Positions 1 through 10,469 are shown, counted from the stretch's first letter. The stretch: 64,000 nucleotides of DNA from Gautieria morchelliformis (GCA_015179125.1 WHVA01000176.1:1-64000); one strand, 5' to 3'. A program made the numbers and translations. Notes: a model not told the origin generated them from the letters alone.

Positions 1-330
1 CTGCTTCAATGTACTGTACTTTTTTGACATTTTTTCACAGATAGATGTCAATAAATTATCCTGACTTTGTGAAAATTGACAACAGCTCCAGCTTAAATGT
101 ACAGTGCATTTTTTTGACATTTTTCGAATAATAGATATCTTGACTCTGCTAAAATTAATAATAACTTCAGCTTAAATGTACTGGACATTTGTTTTGACAT
201 TTTTCAAAAAATAGATAATCCTGACTTGCTAAATTAATGAAACTGCTAAATGTACTACATTTTTTTACATTTTCAAAAAATAGATAATCCTGATTGCTAA
301 ATATGGCTTCCTTTACTTTTATATTTTATT
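1..330 (+). repeat. AT-rich modules of about 85 bp
   Basis: Successive modules each contain a T-rich run ending in TTTTTC, then AATAGATATCAATAAA, then a TCCTGACTTTGCTAAAATTAATGACA stretch (read in pieces), then CTTAAATGTACTGTACA. The same module recurs in every other unit of the array. No coding potential is seen. Confidence 0.65.
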
Positions 331-424
331 TATATCTGTATGTCACAAAATAGATATTGATACATGTCCCTGAGTTTGCTAAAAGTTAATGAAAAGCAGC
401 CTCTGCTTGCTTCACTTTGAGGCC

Positions 425-1190
425 CTTGGGATATGCTACACATGCCATTGGGACATGCTACACACACTATGCATGGGTACATGCACGCTATGCATGGGGA
501 CACGCACGCTATGCATGGAGACACATATGTTATGCATGGAGACATGCATGTTGGGCGTGGAGACATGCATGTTAGGTGTGGAGACATGCATGTTGTGCAT
601 GGGGACACGCATGCTATGCTTGGGGACATGCATGTTATGCGTAGAGACACACATGTTATGCATGGGCACACACACTATGCATGGGGATGTGCACACTATA
701 TGGTGGGATACACTATGCTTGGGGACACACTATGCTTGGGGACAGAGACACTATGCTTGGGGGACACACTTTGCACACTATACTTGAGGGAGAGGCTACA
801 CACACTATGTGTAGGGCATGCTACACATGTGGACACGCTATGCATGGGGGACACACATGCTATAATTTAGGGACATGCTACACACAAAATACTTGAGGGA
901 TATGTTATGCATGTGGCACATGCCACACACACGGTACTTGGGGACATGCTGCATGTGGGGACACACTATGCACACTATACGTAGGGACACGTTACAAACA
1001 AGGGACACACTACACACACTATACTTGAGGGACACACTATGCACACTATACTTGGGGACACAGTACATGTGGGGACATGCCACCTGTGAGGACACACTAC
1101 GTGTGAGGATGCGATATGTGTGAGGACAGAAGAAGTGTGATGACAACTACAGGTGAGTACATGCTACACATGAGGTAGGGGACACACAGA
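425..1190 (+). repeat. 18-bp minisatellite (CTATGCATGGGGACACGC type)
   Basis: The sequence is built from variants of an 18-bp unit such as GCTATGCATGGGGACACG, drifting to CTACACACACTATACTTGAGG further right. Because 18 is six codons and the unit contains no stop in several frames, long periodic ORFs appear on both strands. These are not genes. Confidence 0.85.
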
Positions 1191-1218
1191 CATGGGAGAA
1201 ATGTGTAGAGTCATTACC

Positions 1219-1906
1219 TGTTATGTATCAGGTTTGGCTCTAAAATGACTGCGGCTTCAACTTATATGTTGCGCCCCCAACTATCATCCTAAGTATTTTG
1301 GAGATTGGAGATTGGAAGTTGGAAGAGGTCAAGTATTATAACTGAAGAGGTAAGGGTTCAAGAATTAAGTGAAGTTGGATATCAGAAATCGAGTTGGAAG
1401 ACGGAGGTCAGAGAGACAGAGGCCTTGCAAGTACTTGCTCTGCTAAGAATAGGAAACAGTGCAAAGGGAGTCACATATTAAAGTTGATTATCTAAATGTA
1501 GAACAGAGGCATACGTGACTGGGTTTTATACAAAGAGCTGAGACAACATGTCAGAAGGTAGAGAGGTAAGCAATTCCAGTGCAAGCGAAAGTCACTAGGA
1601 TACATGGAGTAAGTAACTAATGTGGAACAAGAGGAACTACCAGGGGGTGCAGGGTAGAACTAAGAACGATGGGCAAAAGAACAAGGGGTGTGTAGGTCTA
1701 ATTGATAGCAAAACAAATGGAACTTCTGATGATCCGGACTTGCTGTGCTGACAGTTGAGTACGGAAAGCCGGTGAATAGAGGCATAGGGGGAAGCATGTG
1801 AATAGGAAAGAACAAGGGGATCAAAAGGTCAAAGTGCAGATGTTGTGGAATAGAGTTAGAGGAGGTGTGGAGGTACTGGAGTTGGTCAACCAGTATGGTC
1901 ATAACA
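1219..1906. repeat. Solo LTR (688 bp) inside unit A
   Basis: The segment begins TGTTATG and ends CATAACA, a perfect 7-bp inverted terminus with TG...CA ends. It is flanked by a 5-bp duplication TTACC (1214-1218 and 1907-1911). Unit H, at about 31585, has the uninterrupted site (TCATTACCTACCTT), which confirms an insertion. It was present before the A-B duplication, because unit E carries the same insertion. Confidence 0.8.
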
Positions 1907-2009
1907 TTACCTACCTTGGAATGTGTTTGAGTTATCCCAAGTTTGATTCACCCAATGTGTTTGACCTTGCTGATGCATTTGACCTTACTGATGCGCTTGA
2001 CTTGCACCC

Positions 2010-2037
2010 CCCGCGCGAAGCGCGGGTATCCACCTAG
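2010..2037 (+). other. Helitron 3' terminus: hairpin + CTAG
   Basis: A perfect 7-bp stem, CCCGCGC / GCGCGGG (2010-2016, 2020-2026) with a GAA loop, is followed by TATCCAC and CTAG (2034-2037). A hairpin followed by CTRR is the defining 3' end of Helitrons. The next base, T, begins unit B. Confidence 0.85.
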
Positions 2038-2208
2038 TTACACCATATGAAAGCAGCTCGGTGGGAGGTTGTGGGTGCCACTGACAAATAATATTATGTA
2101 AAATTTATGTCAGCGGCAAGCGGCGCAGCTGCAAGCCCCTGGCGGTTCACGCCGATCTGTGGGCTCCAGCGCTCAACCCTGCACTGGCAATGAATGCTGC
2201 GCAGCGGT

Positions 2209-2260
2209 CATGTGACCCATTCGTGCGTGGTCCGTGCATGACACGCGCGCACGGTATAAA
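2209..2260 (+). promoter_or_regulatory. Putative promoter of unit B: CATGTGACC + TATAAA
   Basis: CATGTGACC at 2209-2217 is followed by TATAAA at 2255-2260. The same pair at similar spacing occurs in all units whose 5' part is visible (B to H). It would drive transcription towards the Rep gene. Function is inferred from conservation and the TATA match only. Confidence 0.5.
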
Positions 2261-3528
2261 GACTGGGCAACCGCTCAGTTCACCTCCCGTGTGTCTCTTG
2301 CTTTAGGCCTACCCTGCGCTACTGGGGCTTTCTGTGTCTGGCTGTGGGCTCCTGCTATGGATCTTTTGCTTGCTCTGGCTCTGGTGCTGGCTTCCTTCTT
2401 TTGGTGGTATGTTTTATCCTTTGCCTTTTTATTTTTATTTTTATTTTTTTTCGCTTTTTTAAATTTATTTTTCCCCCAATTTCTTTTTGCAAATAGATAT
2501 CAATGAATAGCCTTTTTTTCTTTGGATTTTTATGTATTGTAACATATGTATTTTATATTGTTTTTTTCCTAAATTCTTTTGCAAATAGATATAGATTAAT
2601 TTGCCAGACACTGCTACACAAAGTATTATTTTAATATATATGTATATTTTTTTGCAATTTTTTCGAAAATGGACAGTGCAGCTGTGCTCCTCACAGAGTG
2701 TTCACAGTCATGTGACCTCCTTGACCAATTTGTCAGGGATGTGAGTGGCACAGCTGGCCCAAACCGGTCTCACCGGTTCACGCCGGTCTGCTGGTTCCAG
2801 CGCTTGAAGCTGCGCTGCGCTGGCAGAACGCTGTGCAGCCGCTTCTGCGCACGCTCTCAACCCACCACTACCCTCCTCTCCTCTCTTCCACCAGCTCTAG
2901 ATAGACAATATAAATTGTGTGAGAGTGAAATAGATAGCCTATATAGTGTAGAGCACAAAAGATCTCTTCCCAGGGAGATCTCTGCTTTGAACTATTGGGG
3001 TTGACCTCTTCAGTGGGGCAGCATTTTCTCTGCTAAGGAGCCAGGTAGTCATCCCAGGCTGCCTTAGAGGGAGCCACAATTGCATTGCAGTTCTCTTAGT
3101 GTTGACTTGCACTACTGGTGGCTGAAGAAGACATCTCCCCAGGACCAGGACCAGGACATTTACTGGAATTATTCCAGTTGGATAGCCGAAGAAGACTTGG
3201 ATATTTTCATCAAACAATTTCCCCATCCCTTCCTTGGTACGTATATATATTTCTCTGTGGTCTGGTGTGAGCCATCTGACATTTATTTATTTTATTTAAA
3301 TAGAAAATCATAAATTCCCTTGACTTTGCCTAACAAACAAATTCCCTGTCCCGTCCTTGGTACGTATATTTTCTCTGAGGTCTGGTATGAGCCATCTGAC
3401 ATTTATTTATTTTATTTTAATTAGAAATTAATAAATTCCCCTGACTTTGCCCAAGAAAAATTAACAACAGCTGCATCTGCTTGCAAATGTAAGTTGAATT
3501 GTAGTAGCTTGATTGTTCCCCTAAGCTT

Positions 3529-5328
3529 ATGCCTGCATTTCTCAGGGATCCATCTACTCCAGAGAGAAATCATCAGCAGGAGTGTGAAAGGGCGAGGGAG
3601 GAGCAGGAGGGTCATATGACGTCGCCCACTGATCGGAGAGCACGTGCACTTGCTGCTGCTGCTGTTAGAGCTCAGGACCAGCCACCCCCTCCACCACAGC
3701 CTTTTGCCATCCCCCACCCTCCTCCTAGAAGCAATGTCGCTGATCCTTTTCAACAACCTGTGGCCGGGCCATCACGTCCTCCTATGCTTGCGGGGCCACC
3801 ACGTCCTCCTATGCCTGCAGGGCCATCACGTCCTCCTATGCTTGCAGGACCATCGCGTCCTCCTAATCTCAGTCCTGGAGAGCAGGTGGCAGCCCTTCGT
3901 GCACAGTTAGCAGTTATCCCACCATTACAGCCCCTGAGAAGAAATAGGCCAGACCCTGTACAGCCCGCTCCCGTAGTAGGTTCAGCGGCTATTGCTCAGT
4001 TGCGTGCTGAGGCAGCTGGAATTGAACATCCGGTGGTAGGCTCTACAGCGGTGGCAGATTTGCGTGCTCAGGCTGCTGGGATACAGCCTATCCCAGCACA
4101 GCCCTTGGGAAGACACAGGCAGGCACCTTTACAACCAGCTCCTAGACCTCCTGTAGTAGGTTCTGCAGGAGTGGCAGCATTGCATGCTCAGGTCAATGCA
4201 ATAAGACCAATGCCTTCACTACTCCCTGCGCTTTTGTGGCCTCTTCAGCGACTCCCTGCACCTCCTCAGCCTCCTCAGCGACTCCCTGCTCCTCCTCAGC
4301 CGCCTCAGCCACTCCCTGCACCTCCACAGCCTCCTCCTCCTATTCCACTTGGTCGCACTAGAATAATTGAGGCAGATGTGCAGCGTCATGATCTGGGTCC
4401 CATGGTTATTCCCTGCCCTGAATGTGGAGCATTACACTGGATGGCAGAACACGTGCAGAAATCCTCAAATGTGTGGCCCAGGTTTCGTGATTGCTGTATG
4501 GAAGGAAAGGTGCAGCTGGAAGACCTGCCAGAGCCCCCTCAGCCATTGAAACAGCTCTTAGAGGGCCAGGACCCTGAGGCAAAAGGATTTCGCCAGAATA
4601 TCAGGCAGTATAATGCTGCATTTGCATTCACTTCTGTGGGGGCCAACTTTGACCAAGATTTGCTTCAGGAGGGTCATGGTCCATATGTGCTCAAGCTACA
4701 GGGTGAACTGTATCATCTCCATGGCTCTCTCCTCCCTGACAATGAAAACGATGCAAAGTATGCCCAGCTTTACATATATGATCCTGCACTGGCTTTGGCA
4801 CAGAGGAAAAATCATAATGAGCGTCTGTCTCCAACTATCCTGGGAGACTTGCAGGAAATGCTCCTGCTGTGCAATCCTCATGTCGCCACATATAAACAAG
4901 CAGCTGAGAGGCTCAGAGCTCAAGAACAGAATGGTAACATCCAGGCAAGGCTCACAAACAGGGCGCACAGGGATCCTAGGAGATATAATGTCCCAACTGC
5001 AGATGAGATTGCAGTCGTTCTTCCTGGAGATGGCATCGACCCTGAACCTAGGGATATTATTGTCCAGCTCAGAGGTGGACCTTTCAGAAGGGTATTGGAT
5101 ACCAATGCGAATTATGCCTCTCTACACTATGTCTTGCTCTTTCCCAAGGGAGAGTTGGATGGCAGCCAGGTATTCCTTATCGTGAGCCAGAGTGTGCTCA
5201 GCAGGCCAATCCAAACAGACGGAGACAGGTCACCCAAATACAGTACCATGCGTATCGTCTGTTCCAGAGAGCGAGAGGACCTACAACACTCCTGCGTGGT
5301 GGCAAATTGTTCCAGCAGTACATTGTAG
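3529..5328 (+). CDS. Helitron Rep-helicase, N-terminal fragment (copy 1)
   Basis: This 599-residue frame is the N-terminal part of a Helitron replicase. Residues 1 to about 280 are proline-rich, with short repeats of the types SRPPMLAG and LPAPPQPPQ. A cysteine cluster follows (CPECGALHW ... FRDCC), typical of the region ahead of the Helitron_like_N domain, then the start of that domain (the stretch with YNAAFAFTSVGANFD). The frame is lost near 5155: from 5157 the expected continuation (GWQPGIPY...) lies in another frame and runs into the next fragment. The last 55 or so residues of this frame are therefore out-of-frame product. The same shift is present in unit F. Confidence 0.7.
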   Translation: MPAFLRDPSTPERNHQQECERAREEQEGHMTSPTDRRARALAAAAVRAQDQPPPPPQPFAIPHPPPRSNVADPFQQPVAGPSRPPMLAGPPRPPMPAGPSRPPMLAGPSRPPNLSPGEQVAALRAQLAVIPPLQPLRRNRPDPVQPAPVVGSAAIAQLRAEAAGIEHPVVGSTAVADLRAQAAGIQPIPAQPLGRHRQAPLQPAPRPPVVGSAGVAALHAQVNAIRPMPSLLPALLWPLQRLPAPPQPPQRLPAPPQPPQPLPAPPQPPPPIPLGRTRIIEADVQRHDLGPMVIPCPECGALHWMAEHVQKSSNVWPRFRDCCMEGKVQLEDLPEPPQPLKQLLEGQDPEAKGFRQNIRQYNAAFAFTSVGANFDQDLLQEGHGPYVLKLQGELYHLHGSLLPDNENDAKYAQLYIYDPALALAQRKNHNERLSPTILGDLQEMLLLCNPHVATYKQAAERLRAQEQNGNIQARLTNRAHRDPRRYNVPTADEIAVVLPGDGIDPEPRDIIVQLRGGPFRRVLDTNANYASLHYVLLFPKGELDGSQVFLIVSQSVLSRPIQTDGDRSPKYSTMRIVCSREREDLQHSCVVANCSSSTL

Positions 5329-7700
5329 ACTCCTGGGCTGCTGCAGAGCAAAGCAGACTGAGGTGGATCAGAGATAATCAACACACTCTGCGTGCTGAGC
5401 AGTATAACCAGATGGTAGATTCATATAGAGGCTTGGACAATGACATTGGAGATGCAAACAGCTTGGGCATAAAAGTCATTCTGCCTGCGACATTTCAAGG
5501 AAGTACACGGGACATGAATCAAAACTGCCAGAACTCCCTAGCCATTACAACAAAGAAGGGTCCCCCTGATTTGTTTCTTACCATGACTGCCAATCCAAAG
5601 TGGGATGAGATATTGGCCGAGTTGCTCCCTGGACAAACTTCTCAGGACAGACCTGACCTGGTGTCGCGGGTGTTTCACCTCAAAAAGAAATACCTCATTG
5701 ACTTGATAGTCAAGGACAAGATCTTTGGAGAAACTGTCGCTCGTGTTCACACTATTGAATTCCAGAAGAGGGGGCTCCCACACATGCACCTGCTTATCTG
5801 GTTCAATAGGGACTCCAAAGTCAAACATCCACATGAGGTGGATTCTATGGTTTCAGAAGAGTTCCCTGATCCAGAGACACATCCTGTGCTCCACCAGTTG
5901 GTCTGTGAGCTGATGACACATGGTCCCTGTGGACAGGGACATCGAGATGCACCCTGCATGGAAGAGGGCAAGTGCAAGAAAAACTTCCCAAAGCCATTCT
6001 GTGAGGAGACCATTGTGAATGTAGATGGATATCCAAAATATCGTCGTCGCAATGATGGAAGGCTGCACAATGTCAGAGGTGACATGCTGGACAACAGATG
6101 GGTTGTGCCATACTCTCCTCTGCTCTTGCTCAAACTCCGGTGTCACATCAACCTTGAATTCACCTTCAGTGTGAGGTGCGTCAAGTATATCCACAAGTAT
6201 CTATACAAGGGCCACGATCGGACCACGATGGAGTTTGGTGTCAACCATGATGAGATAAAGAAGTACCTGGATGCTCGCTATGTCAGTGCTCATGAGGCCT
6301 GTTGGAGGTTGCTGGAGCGGGAAATCCACACCCAGGTGCCTGCAGTCATGGCACTGCCAGTCCATGAAAAAGACCAGCAATCAGTCATTTTCAATCCTGA
6401 TGCTGATCCGCTCACCATCATGAACAGGGTCGAGGGGTCAAAGACAGTGCTCATGGCCTACTTTGAGGCCAATGCTGCCTACCCTCATGCGCGCGATGTG
6501 CTCTATGTGGATTTTCCTGAGCATTTTACCTGGCAAAAAGAGGAAAGGGTATGGACACCACGTCAAAGGGGATATAGCATTGGACACCTTCACTTTGCAA
6601 GCCCAAAATCAGGAGAGAGATTTTATTTGCGCACTCTCCTCACGGTGATCAAGGGGGCCAGATCCTTTGAGGAGCTTAGGACGGTGGATGGCATACAATG
6701 TGCTACTTACAAGGAGGCCTGTCTTGCCAGGGGACTTCTGGAGGATGATCAGGAGTGGAGGTTGTGTCTCCAGGAAGCCAGTGGCATGAAAACAGGCGCT
6801 CAGCTCAGACATTTCTTTGCCACCATCCTTGGTCATTGCATTCCCTCACAACCTGACAGACTATGGGACGGCTTCAAGGAGCACATATGTGATGATCTCA
6901 GACATCAGCTCCAAACCAGACACAATATCCAGGAGCCACGGGATGATAAGGTCTATGATTTTGGCCTCTTTCTCTTGGATAAACTCCTTCAGCATAATGG
7001 AATGTCCTTGAGCAGCTTTAAAGATATGCCTCGGGTGATAGGCGAGTGGGAGGTCCTGATTGGGAACAGGTTCATAGCTGAGCAGAGGGACTATGACCCT
7101 GTTCAAGAGAGGCAGAAGGCTGATGAGGAGGTTCCCAAGCTGAATGAGGGGCAAAGGTCTGCACATGATCAGATATTACAGTCGGCACTGGACATAGATG
7201 CTCAGGAGAAACCTAATGGACAAATGTTTTTCGTCACTGGCTCAGGTGGTGCTGGGAAATCATTCACATGGAACACCCTAATCCACTCCTGTATAGCGGA
7301 GAATCTCATTGTGCTTGCTGTAGCCTCATCTGCAATGGCTGCACTTATCCTCACTAATGGGACAACCTCTCACAGCATGCTTGGAATTCCAATTCCTGTC
7401 CATGAGGGCTCTCTCTCCTCCATCAAAAAGAACTCTGACCAGGCTGATATGCTGAGACTGGCCAGGCTCATCATCTGGGATGAGGCTGCAATGCAGCATC
7501 GCCATGCCATAGAGGCCATTGACAGGACACTGAGGGATTTCCTTGACCAGCCTGACCGACCCTTTGGTGGCATCCGGTTGCCTTTGGAGGTGACTTTCAG
7601 AAGACTCTCCCAATTGTCCCCAAAGGCTCAAAGGAGGATATCGTGGGAGCTACCCTTCAGAAGTCATATCTGTGGCCAAAGATCAAGGTCCTCCATCTGA
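5307..7700 (+). CDS. Helitron Rep-helicase, central fragment: HUH Rep + helicase N-part (copy 1)
   Basis: This 797-residue open frame (no ATG; the true frame is open from about 5157) holds the Rep nuclease and the start of the PIF1-like helicase. Visible motifs are the HUH metal-binding motif PHMHLLIW near residues 158-165, the catalytic tyrosine region KYIHKYLYKG near residue 293, Walker A GSGGAGKS near 645 and Walker B IIWDEAA near 722. Rep nicks and joins DNA for rolling-circle transposition, and the helicase unwinds it. A second frameshift at about 7578 makes the final 40 or so residues out-of-frame; the real continuation (FGGDFQKTLPIVPKG) is in the next fragment's frame. Confidence 0.8.
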   Translation: MFQQYIVDSWAAAEQSRLRWIRDNQHTLRAEQYNQMVDSYRGLDNDIGDANSLGIKVILPATFQGSTRDMNQNCQNSLAITTKKGPPDLFLTMTANPKWDEILAELLPGQTSQDRPDLVSRVFHLKKKYLIDLIVKDKIFGETVARVHTIEFQKRGLPHMHLLIWFNRDSKVKHPHEVDSMVSEEFPDPETHPVLHQLVCELMTHGPCGQGHRDAPCMEEGKCKKNFPKPFCEETIVNVDGYPKYRRRNDGRLHNVRGDMLDNRWVVPYSPLLLLKLRCHINLEFTFSVRCVKYIHKYLYKGHDRTTMEFGVNHDEIKKYLDARYVSAHEACWRLLEREIHTQVPAVMALPVHEKDQQSVIFNPDADPLTIMNRVEGSKTVLMAYFEANAAYPHARDVLYVDFPEHFTWQKEERVWTPRQRGYSIGHLHFASPKSGERFYLRTLLTVIKGARSFEELRTVDGIQCATYKEACLARGLLEDDQEWRLCLQEASGMKTGAQLRHFFATILGHCIPSQPDRLWDGFKEHICDDLRHQLQTRHNIQEPRDDKVYDFGLFLLDKLLQHNGMSLSSFKDMPRVIGEWEVLIGNRFIAEQRDYDPVQERQKADEEVPKLNEGQRSAHDQILQSALDIDAQEKPNGQMFFVTGSGGAGKSFTWNTLIHSCIAENLIVLAVASSAMAALILTNGTTSHSMLGIPIPVHEGSLSSIKKNSDQADMLRLARLIIWDEAAMQHRHAIEAIDRTLRDFLDQPDRPFGGIRLPLEVTFRRLSQLSPKAQRRISWELPFRSHICGQRSRSSI

Positions 7701-8056
7701 CAGAGACCATGCGGGTGAGAAATGACCCTGACAGAGCCCGGTTTGCAGAATGGCTGCAGAATGTGGGTCAGGGAAAGGATCTCCCACTAGATCATACCTT
7801 CTCACTCCCTCAAAACATGGTTTGTGGCCCTGGAATTGCAGAGCTGATCCAGGAAATATACCCTGGCATTGGCAATGCAATCCCTGCCCAGGACAATCAT
7901 TTTTTAGAGCGGGCCATCCTCTGTCCCAGAAATACTGAGGTCAATGAGATCAATTCCATGGTGTTGAGGCAGTTTCCAGGTGATGCTCAGGTCTTCCACT
8001 GTGCAGATTCTATCAGGAAACCGACTTTGCAGAGCAGTATCCTGTGGAGTATCTGA
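7643..8056 (+). CDS. Helitron helicase, third fragment (copy 1)
   Basis: This frame continues the PIF1-like helicase after the shift at about 7578. It begins in GATLQKSYLWPKIKVLHLTE and includes the conserved ILCPRNTEVNEIN segment found in Helitron helicases. A third shift near 8010 moves the frame again, so the last 15 or so residues are out-of-frame. It was not an independent gene. Confidence 0.65.
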   Translation: MGATLQKSYLWPKIKVLHLTETMRVRNDPDRARFAEWLQNVGQGKDLPLDHTFSLPQNMVCGPGIAELIQEIYPGIGNAIPAQDNHFLERAILCPRNTEVNEINSMVLRQFPGDAQVFHCADSIRKPTLQSSILWSI

Positions 8057-8529
8057 ATTCCATAGAGATGGGCAGTCTTCCTCCTGCTCACTTGGAAGTC
8101 AAGCCTGGAGTGCCTCTGATGATGTTGCACAATTTGGGTAAGAAGCAAGGACTATGCAATGGGACAAGGTTGCGGTTGGTGAGGATGAGGAATGGAGTGT
8201 TGGAGGTCAGGATCATCTCAGGTCCACATGCAGGAAATACTGCTTTCATCCCCAGGATCACTATTTCACCATCAGAGGGAGAATTACCATTTGTGCTGCA
8301 GAGGAGACAGTTTCCAGTGCGTGTGGCATTTGCAATGACCATCAACAAGTCTCAGGGACAGTCTTTGGGTATGGTTGGGCTGGACCTGAGATATCCAGTG
8401 TTTGAACATGGTCAGTTGTATGTTGGTGTTTCAAGTGGAACAAGCTGGAACAAAGTGAAGGTCTTGCTTGAGGAGGGTTTGAACACAACCAACATTGTAT
8501 ATAAAGATGTATTACTTAGAGCTCCTTGA
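8044..8529 (+). CDS. Helitron helicase, C-terminal fragment (copy 1)
   Basis: This is the C-terminal 160 residues of the helicase: VEYLNSIEMGSLPPAHLEVK, the LMMLHNLGKKQGLCNGTRL segment, and the helicase motif VI region FAMTINKSQGQSL followed by GQLYVGVSS. The natural stop is at 8527-8529. The fragment is identical in unit F. Confidence 0.75.
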   Translation: MEYLNSIEMGSLPPAHLEVKPGVPLMMLHNLGKKQGLCNGTRLRLVRMRNGVLEVRIISGPHAGNTAFIPRITISPSEGELPFVLQRRQFPVRVAFAMTINKSQGQSLGMVGLDLRYPVFEHGQLYVGVSSGTSWNKVKVLLEEGLNTTNIVYKDVLLRAP

Positions 8530-8645
8530 TTTCTGATATCTACTTGATGCAAATTGATTACTTTGATTTTCCCCAATGCACTTGACCTTACTGATATGTT
8601 AGACTTACCGATGTGTTTGACCTTACCAAGGCATTTGACTTGCAC

Positions 8646-8674
8646 CCCTGCGCGAAGCACGGGTATCCACCTAG
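8646..8674 (+). other. Helitron 3' terminus of unit B
   Basis: An imperfect stem, CCCTGCGC / GCACGGG with a GAA loop, is followed by TATCCAC and CTAG (8671-8674). The next base starts unit C with TC, the canonical Helitron 5' end. Confidence 0.75.
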
Positions 8675-8800
8675 TCTAAGAGTGAAACGGGCTCAGTGGG
8701 TTGTGGGCGCTGCTGACCAATGCTTGGTCATTAGTTTGTCAGCGGAGCACGCGAGCGGTGCAGCCGCGAGTTACAAACGCTGCGCAGCAGCGTTCCAGGT

Positions 8801-8863
8801 CACGTGACCGGTTCGCGACCATACGTGAGGGTGGTCCGTGCACGACCCTTCGCTTGGTATAAA
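8801..8863 (+). promoter_or_regulatory. Putative promoter of unit C: CACGTGACC + TATAAA
   Basis: CACGTGACC at 8801-8809 and TATAAA at 8858-8863 form the same block as in the Rep-bearing units. Here there is no intact gene downstream. Confidence 0.45.
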
Positions 8864-9029
8864 GAGAGCGATGCTGCAGAACCGCACTCCCCACTGGTGT
8901 CCTCCTGTGTTCTGGCTGTGGTGGGCTTACTACTGCTTTGGCTGGGGTCTTGGTGTCTTTCTGTGTGTCTCTGGGTGTCTTTCTGTGTGTCTCTGGGCTT
9001 CTTTGGCTGTGAATTGACACCAGCTTCTG

Positions 9030-9440
9030 CTTCAATGTCCTGTATATTTTTTGATATTTTTTCGCAAATTGCTATCAATACACCTAACTTGCTAACCTTA
9101 ATAATAGCCAACTTAAATATCCTGTACATTTTTTTGATATTTTTTCGCAGATAGAAATCAATAAATCTAACTTCCTAACCTTAATAACAGCCAACTTAAA
9201 TATCCTGTACATTTTTTTGATATTTTTTCGCAAATAGATATCAATAACTTATTCTGACTTTGCTAAAGTTAATAACAACTTCTGTTTTAATGTAGTGTTT
9301 TTTTTTTTTATCTTTTTTCAAAAAATAAATATAGATATCAATAAATTATCCTGACTTTGCTAAAATTAATGACAACAGCTGCTTAAATGTGGTTTCTTTT
9401 CCTATTTTATATATGTCAACAAAATAGATACTGATACATG
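9030..9440 (+). repeat. AT-rich modules of unit C
   Basis: Several copies of the module of about 85 bp (TTTTTTGATATTTTTTCGCA then AATAGATATCAATAA) occur between the promoter block and the minisatellite. Confidence 0.6.
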
Positions 9441-9452
9441 TCCCTGATATGT

Positions 9453-10017
9453 GTGAGGACATGCTACCTGTGGGGACACGTTATGTATGGGGACACGCTA
9501 CCTGTGAGGACACGTTACATGTGAGGACACACTACCTGTGGGGACATGTCACCTGTGGGGACACGCTACCTGTGAGGACACATTACGTGTGAGGACACAC
9601 TACCTGTGGGGACATGTCACCTGTGAGGACACGTTATGTGTGAGGACATGCTACCTTTGAGGACACGTTACGTGTGGGGACACGCTACCTGTGAGGACAC
9701 GTTATGTGTGGGGACACGCTACCTGTGAGGGCACGCTGCCTGTGAGGACATGCTACCTGTGAGGACACACTACCTACCAGTGAGGACACGTTACGTGTGA
9801 GGACATGCTACCTGTGGGGACACATTATGTGTGGGGACACGCTACCTGTGAGGGCACGTTACGTGTGGGGACACGCTGCCTGTGAGGACACGCTACCTGT
9901 GAGGACATGCTACCTACCAGTGAGGACACATTACATGTGGGGACATGCTACCTGTGGGGACACATTACGTGTGGGGACACGCTACCTGTGAGGGCATGTT
10001 ATATGTGAGGACATGCT
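9453..10017 (+). repeat. 18-bp minisatellite of unit C (ACACGCTACCTGTGAGGG type)
   Basis: About 30 tandem copies of an 18-bp unit alternate between GACACGCTACCTGTGAG and GACACGTTACGTGTGAG forms. The unit is a dialect distinct from the one in units A and E. Confidence 0.85.
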
Positions 10018-10020
10018 ATC

Positions 10021-10385
10021 CAACTGCACTTTGGGTCTTCCCCCATTTCTGATTTTGGTATTGTTTATGGTTCTGTGAGAGTGTCACCGGAGGATCAGCT
10101 GGCATATCGATATAACCACATTGTCAAAATTCAGGATCCCCAAGATCACTATTGGATCTATCTCACAATGCACGAGCTTTGAAACCTGTGGATTATGACA
10201 ATAGGCGCAATCTTATAATCTCTGATGATTCAGTCAAGACCATTACCACTTTCATGTCTAGAGTCGCTGGGAGGGCCATCCCAGAGGTTGAGAGAGAGGT
10301 CTGCATGTTCGGCTGTTCCATGGGTGCATACATGATTCATGATACTATATGAACAGGGATATATTTTGCATGATGCTATTTACCC
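10021..10385 (+). repeat. 365-bp segment shared by units C, D and G (possible captured sequence)
   Basis: The segment starts CAACTGCACTTTGGGTC and is repeated at 11588 and 22708. It is not AT-rich or repetitive like its surroundings. Two adjacent frames read like protein (EDQLAYRYNHIVKIQDPQDH, then DYDNRRNLIISDDSVKT and VEREVCMFGCSMGAYMIHD) with breaks between them. This suggests a decayed piece of a captured gene. I do not recognise the family. Confidence 0.55.
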
Positions 10386-10441
10386 CAATGCACTTGACCT
10401 TACTGATGCATTTGACCTTACCGAGGCATTTGACCTGCACC

Positions 10442-10469
10442 CCCGCGCGAAGCGCGGGTACCCACCTAG
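10442..10469 (+). other. Helitron 3' terminus of unit C
   Basis: A perfect CCCGCGC / GCGCGGG stem with GAA loop (10442-10458) is followed by TACCCAC and CTAG (10466-10469). Confidence 0.85.

Larger units (their letters stand above)
1..2037 (+). mobile_element. Helitron-like unit A, 3' part (non-coding)
   Basis: This is the 3' part of a non-autonomous Helitron-like unit whose 5' end lies left of the window. It holds AT-rich modules, an 18-bp minisatellite, a solo LTR and the terminal hairpin plus CTAG. It matches unit E (12018-14771) almost base for base, except around 240-305, where this copy carries an extra partly duplicated module with several single-base losses. No protein gene is supported; the long ORFs here are periodic products of the minisatellite. 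Confidence 0.75.
2038..8674 (+). mobile_element. Helitron unit B with broken Rep-helicase gene
   Basis: A complete 6.6-kb Helitron lies between the CTAG of unit A and its own hairpin-CTAG at 8646-8674. Its layout is a GC-rich 5' region (2038-2250), a TATA box at 2255, a long T-rich leader with no gene (2261-3528), the Rep-helicase gene in four frame pieces (3529-8529), and a 3' tail of TTGACCTTACTGATG-like repeats. The frameshifts mean it cannot encode an intact transposase. Unit F is a near-identical copy 12,738 bp downstream that differs mainly in homopolymer lengths in the leader. Confidence 0.85.
8675..10469 (+). mobile_element. Helitron-like unit C (non-autonomous)
   Basis: A 1.8-kb non-coding unit starts TCTAAGAGTGAAACG directly after the CTAG of unit B and ends at its own hairpin-CTAG. 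In order it contains a GC-rich head, CACGTGACC plus TATA box, AT-rich modules (about 9030-9440), an 18-bp minisatellite (9453-10017), a 365-bp segment shared with D and G, and the terminal hairpin. No Rep gene is present, so any movement would rely on a protein supplied in trans. Confidence 0.75.

Noticed and set aside
389-1146. Several overlapping ORFs on both strands with MHGDTHA / CMSPC repeats (also 13112-13881, 24130-24864)
   Set aside because: They are translations of the 18-bp minisatellite, which is open in many frames. Periodicity explains them and no frame is favoured.
2234-2506. Hydrophobic ORF in the leader of unit B (also 8804-9154, 10519-10803, 12211-12424, 21658-21975)
   Set aside because: These frames run across the TATA box and then through T-rich runs, which encode F and L by composition. 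They are not conserved as proteins between units.
9453-10017. Regular short repeats that could suggest a CRISPR array
   Set aside because: There are no unique spacers of constant length, units are contiguous 18-mers, and the genome is eukaryotic.
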